36,980 bases of DNA from an uncultured Collinsella sp. (GCA_900544725.1 UQWK01000020.1:1-36980), one strand, 5' to 3'. Counted from the stretch's first letter, positions 8,170 through 16,346 are shown. The notes: generated from the letters alone by a model not told the origin. Numbers and translations: made by a program.

Positions 8170-8307
8170 GCGTATATGACGCAATCATCTCGATACAGAT
8201 CAATGATGTCCGTCGTTTTTGTGCGGAGCTAGACTGTTTAGCCGCCCTGAAGGTATATGCAGGGAGCATGTGATCACAGGGCTTGAAAAGAAAGTTGAGC
8301 AAACACT
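8170..8307 (+). other. rho 5' leader
   Basis: The leader can fold through GCCCTG near 8242 with CAGGGC near 8277. It also contains a nine-codon mini-frame (MMSVVFVRS, 8203-8232). Rho is often self-regulated by attenuation in its leader, so these are candidates for that; the mini-frame has no clear ribosome site. Confidence 0.35.
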
Positions 8308-10920
8308 GTGTCTGATCAACAGCAAGAAAACGAAATAACGACGGCGCAAACCGCTCCCGCTGCACCGGTTGCGTCGGACCAGGTCGCGATGCCCGCGCCG
8401 GTGCAGGTCTCGGATCCTGAGGCCCCCAAGGCCGCTTTGACGCCTGCGCCCGCATCGGCTGAGAAGGTCGCGCCTGCCGCTGGCGGGGGAGCTGCCCCTG
8501 CCGCCGAAGAGGATGCCGCGCCCGTAAAGCCCAAGCGCACGCGCCGTGTGGCTAAGCCCGCCGCTGACGGCGAGGAGGCTGCAAAGCCCAAGCGTCGCAC
8601 GACGCGCACCACGCGCGCGAAGCGGCCCGTTGCCGCCGATGCCTCGGCCCCCATTTCCGATGAGGTTGCACAGGCCCGCGCGCTGGCACAAATCAGCGAG
8701 GCTCAGGTTGTACGCGCCCGTCGCCGTGCTGCCGAGCGCGAGGCCGCGGCGCTGACCGAGCTTGCAGCGCCGGTCGTCTCCGAGGCGCCTGCGGCCACCG
8801 AGACCCCTGTCGCGGGGCAGCCGACCGAGAAGCCGGCTCCGCGCACGCGTCGTCGTGCGGCCAAGTCTCAGCAGGATGCTGAGCGGGCGGCTCAAGAGTC
8901 CGGTGAAGCTCCGGTTCGTTCTGCGGTAGGGGAGGGTGCGCAGCCCTCTGAGTCTGCAACACCTGCCGAGGCCGGCGAGGCCCCCGTCGTCGATCCCGCT
9001 CTTCGCCCGCACCGCCGCGGCCGCAAGCCCAAGGCCTTCGTCGAGGCCGAGAAGGCTGCCGCCGCCGCTGCAGCAGCCGCAGCTCAGGACGCCGCGATGA
9101 CCGCCGCGCTCGCGCCCGTCGCTGACGCTCCTGCCCAGGGAGCCGCCACCGAGGCCGGCGTATCCGCCGAGGGCGAGCCCGCCGATGTTCGCCCCGGTCG
9201 CAGCCGTCGCACGGCCGCTAAGCGCTCGTCCAAGGCCAAGGGTTCGAAAAAGGACGCGTTCGAGGATTCTGGCAACGAGGTCGCCGAGGCAACCGTCGAC
9301 TCCGCTTCCGATGCCGAGAACGCCGGTCAGCCGGCAGCCGAGAAGCCCAAGCGTACGCGCAAGAAGTCTGCAAAGGCTAAGGCCGTCGAGCAGCAGGCCG
9401 ATGCTGAGCCCAACGTCGATGCCGATACCAAAGCCGAGGGCGAAGCCCCGGCCGACACCGACGCCGCAACCCCGGCGGCCAAGGGCACCACGTCCGCCGA
9501 GACCGAAGAGAACGCCCGCCCCAATCGCCGTCAGCACAAACGCAACGACGAGCGCAACGATCGCAAGGACGAGCGCAACGACCGCCGCAGCCGTCAGCGC
9601 GATCGCAAGCAGCGCAACAAGGAGCGCAACGCCGCTCCCACCGAGCCTACGCTTTCGCGCGAGGAGCTCGCGGGCATGAAGGTCGCCGAGCTGCGCGAGA
9701 AGGCCAAGGAGTTCGAGATCGAGACGACCGGCAAAAAGAAGGCCGAGCTCGTCGAGGAGATTTACACCACTGCCGCGAAGGCCGAGGGCTTCCGCGATAT
9801 CAAGGGCATCCTGCAGATTCGCCCGGACAGCTCCGGCATCATCCACGCCCACGGCTACATGAAGTCCAACGACGACGCCTTCGTCCCCGCATACCTCATT
9901 CGCTCCGTACGCTTGCGCACGGGTGATGTTATCGAGGGCTCGCTGCGTCCTTCGCGCGGTGGCGACAAGCGCGCCGGCCTCGCCAAGATCACGACCGTCA
10001 ACGGCATGGATCCCGAGCAGGCCCGTAACCGCCCCAAGTTTGGCGACCTTACCCCGGTCTATCCCAACGAGCCGCTGCGCATGGAGCACGGCAAGGATTC
10101 CATCACCGGTCGTGCCATCGATATCGTCTCGCCGATCGGCAAGGGCCAGCGCGGCCTGATCGTGTCGCCGCCCAAGGCCGGCAAGACCACGATCCTCAAG
10201 AAGATCTGCCAGTCTATCTCGATCAACAACCCTGAGGTGCACCTCATCTGCCTGCTCGTCGACGAGCGCCCCGAAGAGGTTACCGACATGCAGCGCTCCA
10301 TCAAGGGCGAGGTCGTGGCCTCCACCTTTGATATGCCCGCCGACAACCATACTCGCGTGGCCGAGCTCGTGATCGAGCGCGCCAAGCGCATCGTGGAGCT
10401 GGGTGGCGACGTCGTGGTGGTGCTCGACTCCATCACGCGCCTTGCCCGCGCTTACAACTTGGCCGCTCCCGCCTCGGGCCGCATCCTTTCGGGCGGCGTC
10501 GATTCGGCGGCCCTGTATCCGCCCAAGCGTTTCTTGGGCGCAGCCCGCAACATCGAGAACGGCGGCTCGCTCACCATCCTGGCCTCCGCCCTCATCGATA
10601 CCGGCTCCAAGATGGACGAGGTCATCTTTGAGGAGTTCAAGGGCACCGGCAACATGGAGCTCAAGCTCGATCGCGACCTGGCCGACCGCCGCATCTTCCC
10701 AGCTATCGATCCCGTTGCCTCGGGCACGCGCAACGAGGACCTGCTGGTCGACGAGCAGATGCGCCCGTTTGTCTTTGGCCTGCGCCGTATTCTCGCCGGC
10801 ATGAACAATACCGAACGCGCGGCCGCGTCGTTTATCAAGGGCCTCAAGGGCACCAATACCAACCAGGAGTTCCTGGTGCGTTCGGCCAAAAAGCACAGCG
10901 ACTACGAGCAGGCGTTCTAG
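8308..10920 (+). CDS. rho: Transcription termination factor Rho with long disordered N-terminal extension
   Basis: Hexameric RNA-dependent ATPase that ends transcription. It has 870 residues, about twice the E. coli length. Residues 1 to about 445 are low-complexity Ala/Pro/Lys/Arg/Glu sequence with RTRRVAK-like and NRRQHKRNDERNDR-like basic runs, as in actinobacterial Rho. The conserved part then has the Rho N-terminal helical domain (about 447-490), the cold-shock-like RNA-binding domain (about 495-575), Walker A PPKAGKT (621-627), LLVDERPEEVTDMQR, Walker B VVVVLDSITR and the R-loop ALYPPKRFLGAARN. The start is a GTG because an in-frame TGA lies at 8296-8298 and no other early start exists; its ribosome site is weak. 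A strong terminator follows. Confidence 0.97.
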   Translation: MSDQQQENEITTAQTAPAAPVASDQVAMPAPVQVSDPEAPKAALTPAPASAEKVAPAAGGGAAPAAEEDAAPVKPKRTRRVAKPAADGEEAAKPKRRTTRTTRAKRPVAADASAPISDEVAQARALAQISEAQVVRARRRAAEREAAALTELAAPVVSEAPAATETPVAGQPTEKPAPRTRRRAAKSQQDAERAAQESGEAPVRSAVGEGAQPSESATPAEAGEAPVVDPALRPHRRGRKPKAFVEAEKAAAAAAAAAAQDAAMTAALAPVADAPAQGAATEAGVSAEGEPADVRPGRSRRTAAKRSSKAKGSKKDAFEDSGNEVAEATVDSASDAENAGQPAAEKPKRTRKKSAKAKAVEQQADAEPNVDADTKAEGEAPADTDAATPAAKGTTSAETEENARPNRRQHKRNDERNDRKDERNDRRSRQRDRKQRNKERNAAPTEPTLSREELAGMKVAELREKAKEFEIETTGKKKAELVEEIYTTAAKAEGFRDIKGILQIRPDSSGIIHAHGYMKSNDDAFVPAYLIRSVRLRTGDVIEGSLRPSRGGDKRAGLAKITTVNGMDPEQARNRPKFGDLTPVYPNEPLRMEHGKDSITGRAIDIVSPIGKGQRGLIVSPPKAGKTTILKKICQSISINNPEVHLICLLVDERPEEVTDMQRSIKGEVVASTFDMPADNHTRVAELVIERAKRIVELGGDVVVVLDSITRLARAYNLAAPASGRILSGGVDSAALYPPKRFLGAARNIENGGSLTILASALIDTGSKMDEVIFEEFKGTGNMELKLDRDLADRRIFPAIDPVASGTRNEDLLVDEQMRPFVFGLRRILAGMNNTERAAASFIKGLKGTNTNQEFLVRSAKKHSDYEQAF

Positions 10921-10959
10921 GTCGCCTGCCGAACACGACAATAACCATAGTCATGCCAG

Positions 10960-10989
10960 AAGGGCCGGGGGTTAGATCCCGGCCCTTTT
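10960..10989 (+). terminator. Terminator of rho
   Basis: AAGGGCCGGG (10960-10969) pairs perfectly with CCCGGCCCTT (10978-10987), with TTTT at 10986-10989. Confidence 0.92.
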
Positions 10990-11067
10990 CGTATAGCCGC
11001 TCGCCAACGATTTTTGACCTCACGACCGACAAGCAGCGATTTTCCCGTTTCAATCCCGCTTCGTCGC

Positions 11068-11096
11068 TTGCAATCCCCAAGGGGGTTTCGCATAAT
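11068..11096 (+). promoter_or_regulatory. Predicted promoter of membrane protein-VanZ unit
   Basis: TTGCAA (11068-11073) and CATAAT (11091-11096) are spaced by exactly 17 bases. The spacer holds a CCCCAAGGGGG dyad that could be an operator. Confidence 0.6.
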
Positions 11097-11233
11097 AGCT
11101 GTTAAGCTTCGCGACGGATAACGCAGATGAAACGAACCATATACCGTTGCTTTGGGGCCCAGGCCCCGCTTCATCTTCTCTCGCGCGGCCAACTGAATGA
11201 TGCGATTTGGGTGCTGGAAGATGGGGAGAGCTC
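11097..11233 (+). other. Structured 5' leader of the membrane protein gene
   Basis: About 130 bases between the promoter and the ATG can form a hairpin from GATGAA near 11125 and TTCATC near 11172, with GGGGCCCAGGCCCC inside. It may affect translation. A 60-codon frame at 11127-11309 overlaps it and the real gene and is not thought to be coding. Confidence 0.35.
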
Positions 11234-12706
11234 ATGGCTTCTTCTGATGCAACACAACGAGCAGTCCTTGCTGGACTATCCTGCGGAATCGGCCTTGCCG
11301 CTCCCGTAGTGATGTATGCTGCCACGCTGCCGTTTTCGTCGGTGAACGAGACGGTTGTCGCGGGTGCTGTTCCATTTGCCGTGGGCGCGGTGGCGGGCGT
11401 GGGTATCTATGCCGCCTCGCTGGGTATCTCCGAATATCGTGCGCAGCATGCCGAGCGCCTGTTCCAGCCCGACGCTATGGGCGGCGCCGCGAATGTGAGC
11501 CAGCGTCAAAACGAGTTCCAGACTGCCTCGATACCCGCTCAGCAGCAGTGGGCTGCCCCTCAGGCGGCTGCGTCTGCCGCTCAGCCTCAGGCTGCTCAGC
11601 CCAATGCCGCTCAGCCTTCTTCGGTCTTTTCCGGTCTGACCGGCGCCTTCCAGCGCCTCCACGCTGACGACGGCGTTCCGACCATCGCTCGCGCCGCGGA
11701 TGCCATGAGCGAGGCCGAGGCCTGGTCCATGATCGACAGCATGCTCGACGAGGATTCGCCGGTCAGCTGCGACCCCGCGCGCTCGCGCGATGTCTACCAG
11801 GTCGCTATCGACGAGCTCACCTACGGCGGCCAGACCGGCTCTTACAACCGTGACGATATCGCTGCCGCGGCGCGCGCCGTCTCGGGCTCTCATGCCGCCC
11901 CTGCAGGCAGCACCGCTGCCTTCGTGGCGCTCGTTGCCAATGCCGCCAACAATGCTGCCACGGCTCAATCCGTTACCTATGACACCGCCGTGCCCGTGAC
12001 CCCGGCTGCCGCCGTCGTCGACCCTTACGCCGACGAGCCACTGGCCGTCGACGAGGAGACCATCGCCGCTCGCCGCGCTGCCGAGAGCTCGCTGTGGGGC
12101 GCTCCCGCACAGCAGCAGGCGGCAGGTGCTGTACCGTACAATACCAATATCGCCAACATGCCGATCATCAGCGACGCCTCTGTTGCAGCTATCGATCTCG
12201 ATGACCTTGACGAGCCGGTCATCTCGAACGACATGCCGTATGTGGTCGCTGCCCCGGTCGATGTCCCGGCCTCCGCGTCCCGGTCCGTCGCAGTTGACGA
12301 GCCTGTCGATGCGACTTCCGAGGAAGACGTCCCCATGGCCGATTATTCGGGCCACGAGGGCATGTGGGCAGCCGCTGCCGCAATTTTGGACGAGGCCGTC
12401 GAGCCTGCTCCCGTTGCCGCTCCGGTGTTTACGCCTGCTCCTCAGCCCGCTGCCCCCGCTTACGTCGGTCGCCACAGCGCCGTGTTCCCCGAGGATACCG
12501 CCCGCATCTCGCGCGAAGGTATCGAGCGTGCCGAGGCCATCGCTGCTGGCATCATGGAGAACCGTCGTCACGAGCGCGTCAACCAGATTCTCGAGGAGGA
12601 GATCGACCGCCTGCAGTCTGCGGCGGTGAGGCGCACGGGCCGTGCCTATCTGAGCGTTATCGAGGGCGGCACCGCCAGCTTTGAGCCGCTCTGTGCGGAG
12701 GCATAA
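11234..12706 (+). CDS. Uncharacterised membrane protein with long Ala-rich cytoplasmic region
   Basis: The protein of 490 residues is not recognised. Two hydrophobic helices lie at the N terminus (residues about 11-33, VLAGLSCGIGLAAPVVMYAA, and 42-63, VAGAVPFAVGAVAGVGIYAA). They are followed by roughly 400 residues rich in Ala, Gln, Pro and acidic residues, probably disordered. A more conserved-looking C-terminal block (RISREGIERAEAIAAGI through a basic coiled helix NRRHERVNQILEEEIDRL to AYLSVIEGG) may be a partner-binding region. MASSDATQ is taken as start because GGGGAGAG precedes it closely. The VanZ-family gene follows after seven bases, so the two are probably co-transcribed. An envelope role is inferred only from membrane topology. 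Confidence 0.8.
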   Translation: MASSDATQRAVLAGLSCGIGLAAPVVMYAATLPFSSVNETVVAGAVPFAVGAVAGVGIYAASLGISEYRAQHAERLFQPDAMGGAANVSQRQNEFQTASIPAQQQWAAPQAAASAAQPQAAQPNAAQPSSVFSGLTGAFQRLHADDGVPTIARAADAMSEAEAWSMIDSMLDEDSPVSCDPARSRDVYQVAIDELTYGGQTGSYNRDDIAAAARAVSGSHAAPAGSTAAFVALVANAANNAATAQSVTYDTAVPVTPAAAVVDPYADEPLAVDEETIAARRAAESSLWGAPAQQQAAGAVPYNTNIANMPIISDASVAAIDLDDLDEPVISNDMPYVVAAPVDVPASASRSVAVDEPVDATSEEDVPMADYSGHEGMWAAAAAILDEAVEPAPVAAPVFTPAPQPAAPAYVGRHSAVFPEDTARISREGIERAEAIAAGIMENRRHERVNQILEEEIDRLQSAAVRRTGRAYLSVIEGGTASFEPLCAEA

Positions 12707-12713
12707 CTTCTGC

Positions 12714-13163
12714 ATGCTTAAACTCGATCGAAAATGGGCGGTCGCGACCTGCCTGATGGTGCTGCTCATCTGGGGCAATTCGATGGTTCCCGGCACGGGG
12801 TCCGGTTCATTGAGCTTGTCGATTATGGAGGCCGTTCGCGGTTTTTTGAACGGCATGGGGTTTCCGTATGAGTGGGTGACCAACTTCGTCGTTCGCAAGT
12901 GCGCGCATTTTACCGAGTACATGGTGCTCGGCATTCTGGCGACGCACGCTTTCGATATCGAGGGCCTTCGCACCTTTGACGTGCTGCTTCCCATGGCGGT
13001 GTTCTTGCTGCTGATCCCCTCGATTGACGAGACGATTCAGCTCTTTGTGCCCGGTCGCGCCGGTATGATTACCGACGTGATGATCGACTGCTGTGGAGCG
13101 ATGACGGGCGTTGTGCTTCGATATCTTCTACGATCGCTCATATGTGCCAAAAAGGCCGCCTAG
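12714..13163 (+). CDS. VanZ-family membrane protein
   Basis: A 149-residue integral membrane protein of the VanZ family (named from low-level teicoplanin resistance, biochemical function unresolved). The family motifs are present: RKCAHFTEYMVLGIL in the middle and SIDETIQLFVPGRAGMITDVMIDCCGA near the C terminus, with four predicted membrane helices. The ATG at 12714 is preceded by GGAGG about 12 bases upstream, somewhat far; an in-frame ATG at 12681 would overlap the upstream gene and lacks a ribosome site. The TAG stop lies inside the left arm of the following terminator stem. Confidence 0.85.
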   Translation: MLKLDRKWAVATCLMVLLIWGNSMVPGTGSGSLSLSIMEAVRGFLNGMGFPYEWVTNFVVRKCAHFTEYMVLGILATHAFDIEGLRTFDVLLPMAVFLLLIPSIDETIQLFVPGRAGMITDVMIDCCGAMTGVVLRYLLRSLICAKKAA

Positions 13164-13195
13164 GACACATTGCTTGGTCCTAGGCGGCCTTTCTT
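13149..13195. terminator. Bidirectional terminator between VanZ and ROK kinase genes
   Basis: AAAGGCCGCCTAGGAC (13151-13166) pairs over 16 bases with GTCCTAGGCGGCCTTT (13177-13192). Ts follow on the plus strand (TTTCTTTG) and five Ts on the minus strand, fitting two convergent genes. Confidence 0.9.
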
Positions 13196-13276
13196 TGTTT
13201 GGGGGCTTATGCGGGGCGTGGCGGCGTTATCCCGTAGGATGGGATTGCTGGAGGTTGCGGCGCCCCTTTGGCGCGC

Positions 13277-14170
13277 CTACTGCTGAAGCGCGGCGGCACC
13301 CAGGGCCAGGCAGCCCATGATGCCCTGCTTGCCCTCGAGGCTATTGTTGACGATGTAGGTGTCGATATCGTTGACCTCGGGCGTGACGATGTAGCCGTTG
13401 AGCATCTCGGCGCACTTTTTGCGGGCGAGCGGCACGATAGGGGTGTGATCGGCAACGCCACCGCCGATGATGATCTTCTGCGGGGCATAGCACAGCGTGT
13501 AGGTCATGAGCGCCTGTGCCAGATAGCCTGCGAGCAGGTCCATGGCCTCCGGGTCATCGGCCATATCTCCGGCGCTCTTGCCATCCCAGCGCTTTTTGAC
13601 GCCGGGACCGGCGATGAGGCCCTCCAGGCAGTTGTCATGGAAGGGGCAGGCACTGTGCTCGCCGATGGTGTCACGCGGGTCGCGTGTGACCAGGATGTGA
13701 CCGGCCTCGGGGTGCATCATGCCGTGGACGAGCTGACCGCCCGAGAGCACGCCGGCGCCCACACCGGTGCCGATGGTCAGGTAGACAACGTCGCTGAGGC
13801 CCTGCGCGCAGCCAAAGGTGACCTCGCCCAAGCAGGCGACGTTGACGTCGGTATCGTAGCCGCAGGGGACCTTGAGCTCGTTTTGGATGGTGCCCAGTAG
13901 GTCAAAGTAACGCCATGCGGTCTTGGGCGTCTCCAAGATCTTGCCGTACTGGGGCGAGGCAGGGTTGACCGCGGTGGGGCCAAAGGCGCCGATGCCCAGG
14001 GCGGCGATGCCCTTGTCTGCAAACCATGCGTTGACGGCCTCGACGGTTTCCTGCGGGGTCGTGGTCGCGATCTGCTCACGCTCCAGGACCGTACCGTCTG
14101 CGTAGCCCGTGGCGCACACCATCTTGGTGCCGCCGGCCTCGAGCGCTCCGATAAGCTGTTGCTCTGCCAT
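13277..14170 (-). CDS. ROK-family sugar kinase, probably fructokinase
   Basis: Predicted ATP-dependent hexokinase-type enzyme of 297 residues. The N-terminal phosphate loop reads GALEAGGTK, the variant seen in ROK fructokinases of the YdhR/GmuE type. The ROK signature and zinc site appear as HPEAGHILVTRDP followed by HSACPFHDNCLEGLIAGP (His and Cys ligands), and the ATP site as LTIGTGVGAGV and IIIGGGVADH. Phosphorylation of fructose to fructose 6-phosphate is the likely reaction; mannose or glucose are possible. The start has GAGAGGGA seven bases upstream. It stands alone, so its sugar pathway is not shown by neighbours. Confidence 0.88.
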   Translation of the reverse strand: MAEQQLIGALEAGGTKMVCATGYADGTVLEREQIATTTPQETVEAVNAWFADKGIAALGIGAFGPTAVNPASPQYGKILETPKTAWRYFDLLGTIQNELKVPCGYDTDVNVACLGEVTFGCAQGLSDVVYLTIGTGVGAGVLSGGQLVHGMMHPEAGHILVTRDPRDTIGEHSACPFHDNCLEGLIAGPGVKKRWDGKSAGDMADDPEAMDLLAGYLAQALMTYTLCYAPQKIIIGGGVADHTPIVPLARKKCAEMLNGYIVTPEVNDIDTYIVNNSLEGKQGIMGCLALGAAALQQ

Positions 14171-14208
14171 AGCGTCCCTCTCTCTTGGGCGAGTTGCTCC
14201 GTGACTAA

Positions 14209-14236
14209 AATATAGTGCTCTAAATAAATTAAAAAA
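14209..14236 (-). promoter_or_regulatory. Possible promoter of ROK kinase gene
   Basis: Read leftward, TATATT (14209-14214) is a good -10 box, with only a T-rich weak -35 16 bases before it in an AT-rich patch. Confidence 0.35.
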
Positions 14237-14245
14237 GCGCTATAA

Positions 14246-14286
14246 AAAGAAGCCCTGCAACGCGGTGGGCGATACGGGGCTTCTTT
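14246..14286 (-). terminator. Terminator of aminotransferase gene
   Basis: Read leftward, AAAGAAGCCC (from 14277-14286) pairs with GGGCTTCTTT (from 14246-14255), running into TTTTTATA. Confidence 0.8.
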
Positions 14287-14311
14287 GGTTGCTTTAGTTG
14301 CCGGGCCGCCC

Positions 14312-15493
14312 TTACCCGCGCGGCTTGATTTTATCACGTAGCGACTTGAGGTTCTCCAGCGCCGCGTTAAGCGTTTCGTCTCGCTTGGCAAAGTGGAAGC
14401 GAATCAGATGGTTAACGGGCTCGCGGAAGAAGCTCGAGCCGGGCACGGCGCCCACGCCAACCTTGGAGGCGAGATCCTCGCAGAAGTCGAGGTCACTGTC
14501 ATAGCCAAACTCAGAGATGTCCATCATGACGTAGTAAGCGCCCTGCGGCACGTTATGCTCAAGACCGATACTGTCGAGCCCTTGGCAGAACAGGTCGCGC
14601 TTGGCGGTGTAGAGGTCGAGGACCTCATCGTAATAGCTGTCGTCGAAGTTGAGGGCGGTGACGACGGCCTCCTGCAGGGGAGCGGCGGCGCCCACCGTGA
14701 GGAAGTCGTGGACCTTTTTGATGCGCTCGGTGATCTGGGCCGGGGCAATGGTGTAGCCCAGCCGCCAGCCGGTGATGGAGTAGGTCTTGGACAGCGAGCT
14801 GCAGCTAATGGTGCGCTCGAACATGCCAGGCAGCGTGGCCATATAGACATGCTCGTGGGGCGCATAGACGATGTGTTCGTAGACCTCGTCGGTGATGCAG
14901 TAGGCGTCGTACTTCTTGCACAGGTCGGCAATAAAAGTGAGCTCCTCGCGCGTAAAGACCTTGCCGCAGGGGTTGGACGGGTTGCACAGGACGATGGCCT
15001 TGGGGTCGTTGTCGCGGAAGGCCGCCTCGAGGACCTCTCGATCGAAGTCGAACGTGGGCGGGTTGAGCGGCACATAGATGGGCTCAGCGCCCGAGAGAAT
15101 CGTGTCGGCACCGTAGTTCTCGTAGAACGGCGAGAAGATGACGACCTTGTCTCCGGGGTTCGTAACCGTCATCATGGCGGCCATCATGGCCTCGGTGGAG
15201 CCGCATGTGACTACGATGTTCTCGTTGGGGTTGATCGGCATGCCCATAAAGTGCTCCTGCTTGGTCGCGAGCGCCTCGCGCATGGCCTGGGAACCCCAAG
15301 TGATGGAGTACTGGTGATAGAGCGGCTCGGGGTCGGTCGCGATAGTGCCGAGGCTCTCGAGCAACTGCACCGGGGGATCGAAGTCGGGGAAGCCCTGCGA
15401 GAGGTTGACGGCACCGTACTTATTGGAGATGCGCGTCATGCGGCGGATGACCGAATCGGTAAATGTCGCCGTACGGTTGGAGAGTTCTTTCAT
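14312..15493 (-). CDS. PLP-dependent aminotransferase, class I
   Basis: Predicted cytoplasmic transaminase of 393 residues (fold type I). Key features are the N-terminal NLSQGFPDFDPP substrate loop, NPSNPCGKVF with the Asn that contacts the PLP ring system, DEVYEHIVY with the Asp that binds the pyridine nitrogen, and the PLP lysine in SLSKTYSITGWRLGY (Lys 236). A C-terminal Arg in NHLIRFHFAK binds the substrate carboxylate. The family covers aspartate, kynurenine-glutamine and methionine aminotransferases; specificity is not clear. The start MKELSN is preferred over one six codons upstream because AAAGGA stands eight bases before it. Monocistronic; its upstream region is shared with the divergent tRNA cluster. 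Confidence 0.9.
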   Translation of the reverse strand: MKELSNRTATFTDSVIRRMTRISNKYGAVNLSQGFPDFDPPVQLLESLGTIATDPEPLYHQYSITWGSQAMREALATKQEHFMGMPINPNENIVVTCGSTEAMMAAMMTVTNPGDKVVIFSPFYENYGADTILSGAEPIYVPLNPPTFDFDREVLEAAFRDNDPKAIVLCNPSNPCGKVFTREELTFIADLCKKYDAYCITDEVYEHIVYAPHEHVYMATLPGMFERTISCSSLSKTYSITGWRLGYTIAPAQITERIKKVHDFLTVGAAAPLQEAVVTALNFDDSYYDEVLDLYTAKRDLFCQGLDSIGLEHNVPQGAYYVMMDISEFGYDSDLDFCEDLASKVGVGAVPGSSFFREPVNHLIRFHFAKRDETLNAALENLKSLRDKIKPRG

Positions 15494-15603
15494 GCTTGTC
15501 CTTTCGAGCATTTGCAGTGGGGCAAGTTTACTCCTATGAAACCGGTGGGAATTGCTCGAAACGCGCTCGAAAAACTCTTTTCAAAATTCTTGAAAAATGG
15601 GGC

Positions 15604-15632
15604 TTGCATCGCGTGGCGTTCCTTGCAATAAT
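15604..15632 (+). promoter_or_regulatory. Predicted promoter of the tRNA cluster
   Basis: TTGCAT (15604-15609) and AATAAT (15627-15632) are spaced by 17 bases, placing the start about 20 bases before tRNA-His. Confidence 0.6.
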
Positions 15633-15659
15633 AGTCGAGCGCGAAGCGCACAGGACACG

Positions 15660-15736
15660 GTGGGTGTAGCTCAGTTGGCTAGAGCGACGGGTTGTGGTCC
15701 CGTAGGTCGAGGGTTCGAGTCCCTTTACCCACCCCA
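15660..15736 (+). tRNA. tRNA-His (anticodon GTG)
   Basis: A full cloverleaf: acceptor GTGGGTG with TACCCAC, anticodon loop TTGTGGT, T-arm GAGGG-TTCGAGT-CCCTT. The base before it (15659) is G and faces C73, matching the extra G-1 of histidine tRNAs. The CCA end is encoded. Confidence 0.96.
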
Positions 15737-15758
15737 GTTCTTGCTTCGTGTTGATATC

Positions 15759-15834
15759 GGGTCGTTAGCTCAGTTGGTAGAGCAGGGGACTCTTAATCCC
15801 AAGGTCCAGGGTTCGACCCCCTGACGGCCCACCA
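15759..15834 (+). tRNA. tRNA-Lys (anticodon CTT), copy 1
   Basis: Cloverleaf with acceptor GGGTCGT/ACGGCCC (one G-U pair), anticodon loop CTCTTAA giving CTT, T-loop TTCGACC, A73 and encoded CCA. Confidence 0.96.
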
Positions 15835-15877
15835 CACGATATCTCCTCTAAAGTCCGCCACAACGGACTTTAGCTTT

Positions 15878-15953
15878 GGGTCGTTAGCTCAGTTGGTAGA
15901 GCAGGGGACTCTTAATCCCAAGGTCCAGGGTTCGACCCCCTGACGGCCCACCA
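15878..15953 (+). tRNA. tRNA-Lys (anticodon CTT), copy 2
   Basis: Identical to copy 1 over all 76 bases, 119 bases downstream, including the encoded CCA. Confidence 0.96.
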
Positions 15954-15996
15954 CACGATATCTCCTCTAAAGTCCGCCACAACGGACTTTAGCTTT

Positions 15997-16072
15997 GGGT
16001 CGTTAGCTCAGTTGGTAGAGCAGGGGACTCTTAATCCCAAGGTCCAGGGTTCGACCCCCTGACGGCCCACCA
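15997..16072 (+). tRNA. tRNA-Lys (anticodon CTT), copy 3
   Basis: Identical to copies 1 and 2, again at a 119-base step. Its downstream sequence differs (no spacer hairpin of the array type) and leads into the cluster terminator. Confidence 0.96.
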
Positions 16073-16081
16073 AAGCATGTT

Positions 16082-16112
16082 AAAGCGACTGGCTTCGGCT
16101 AGTCGCTTTTTT
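16082..16112 (+). terminator. Terminator of the tRNA cluster (copy 1)
   Basis: AAAGCGACTGGC (16082-16093) pairs with GCTAGTCGCTTT (16098-16109) around TTCG, followed by T residues to 16112. Confidence 0.93.
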
Positions 16113-16257
16113 GTTGACCTCGCATGGGGTCGAACCCGAAAGGGCGCGGAGCTGAGGAAATGCGTAAGCCATTACCAGCGCAGCGCGCAAGGCGCGAAGC
16201 GCCGCAGCGGCCGCCTGCGCAGCAGGCTGACCCCCTGACGGCCCACCAAAGCATGTT

Positions 16258-16289
16258 AAGACGGTCAACGAAAGTTGGCCGTCTTTTTT
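16258..16289 (+). terminator. Terminator (copy 2) after the tRNA 3'-end duplicate
   Basis: AAGACGGTCAAC (16258-16269) pairs with GTTGGCCGTCTT (16274-16285) around GAAA, with six Ts. The stem sequence differs from copy 1 while the flanks are identical. Confidence 0.9.
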
Positions 16290-16346
16290 GTTGACCTCGC
16301 ATGGGGTCGAACCCGAAAGGGCGCGGAGCTGAGCTATCTGCACTGT

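Larger units (their letters stand above)
15759..16072 (+). repeat. 119-base tandem tRNA-Lys array with hairpin spacers
   Basis: Three tRNAs and two identical 43-base spacers. Each spacer holds CTAAAGTCCG-CCACAA-CGGACTTTAG, a ten-pair hairpin (about 15849-15874 and 15968-15993) without a T run, so it is more likely a processing or spacing element than a terminator. The identity indicates recent duplication or active gene conversion. Confidence 0.9.
16053..16333 (+). repeat. Duplicated tRNA-Lys 3' end, terminator and tail (attachment-site-like)
   Basis: The 31 bases from the T-loop of tRNA-Lys copy 3 through its CCA and beyond (16053-16083) recur at 16229-16259 without the rest of a tRNA. After each comes a terminator hairpin, then an identical 50-base tail (16107-16156 and 16284-16333; contains GCATGGGGTCGAACCCG). 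The 72-base segment between the copies (16157-16228) is GC-rich and full of short palindromes. It could be the scar of an integrated element using the tRNA 3' end, or a collapsed further tRNA repeat. Confidence 0.8.

Noticed and set aside
8200..10941. 913-codon open frame on the minus strand opposite rho
   Set aside because: It is the antisense shadow of a GC-rich gene; the product is Gly/Leu/Arg low-complexity without domains, and rho is certain on the other strand.
11127..11309. 60-codon frame in the leader of the membrane protein gene
   Set aside because: Overlaps the better-supported gene in another frame and lacks a ribosome site.
15759..16072. Evenly spaced repeats resembling a CRISPR array
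   Set aside because: The repeat unit is a tRNA-Lys gene and the spacers are identical; no cas genes are present. No CRISPR array is seen anywhere in the window.
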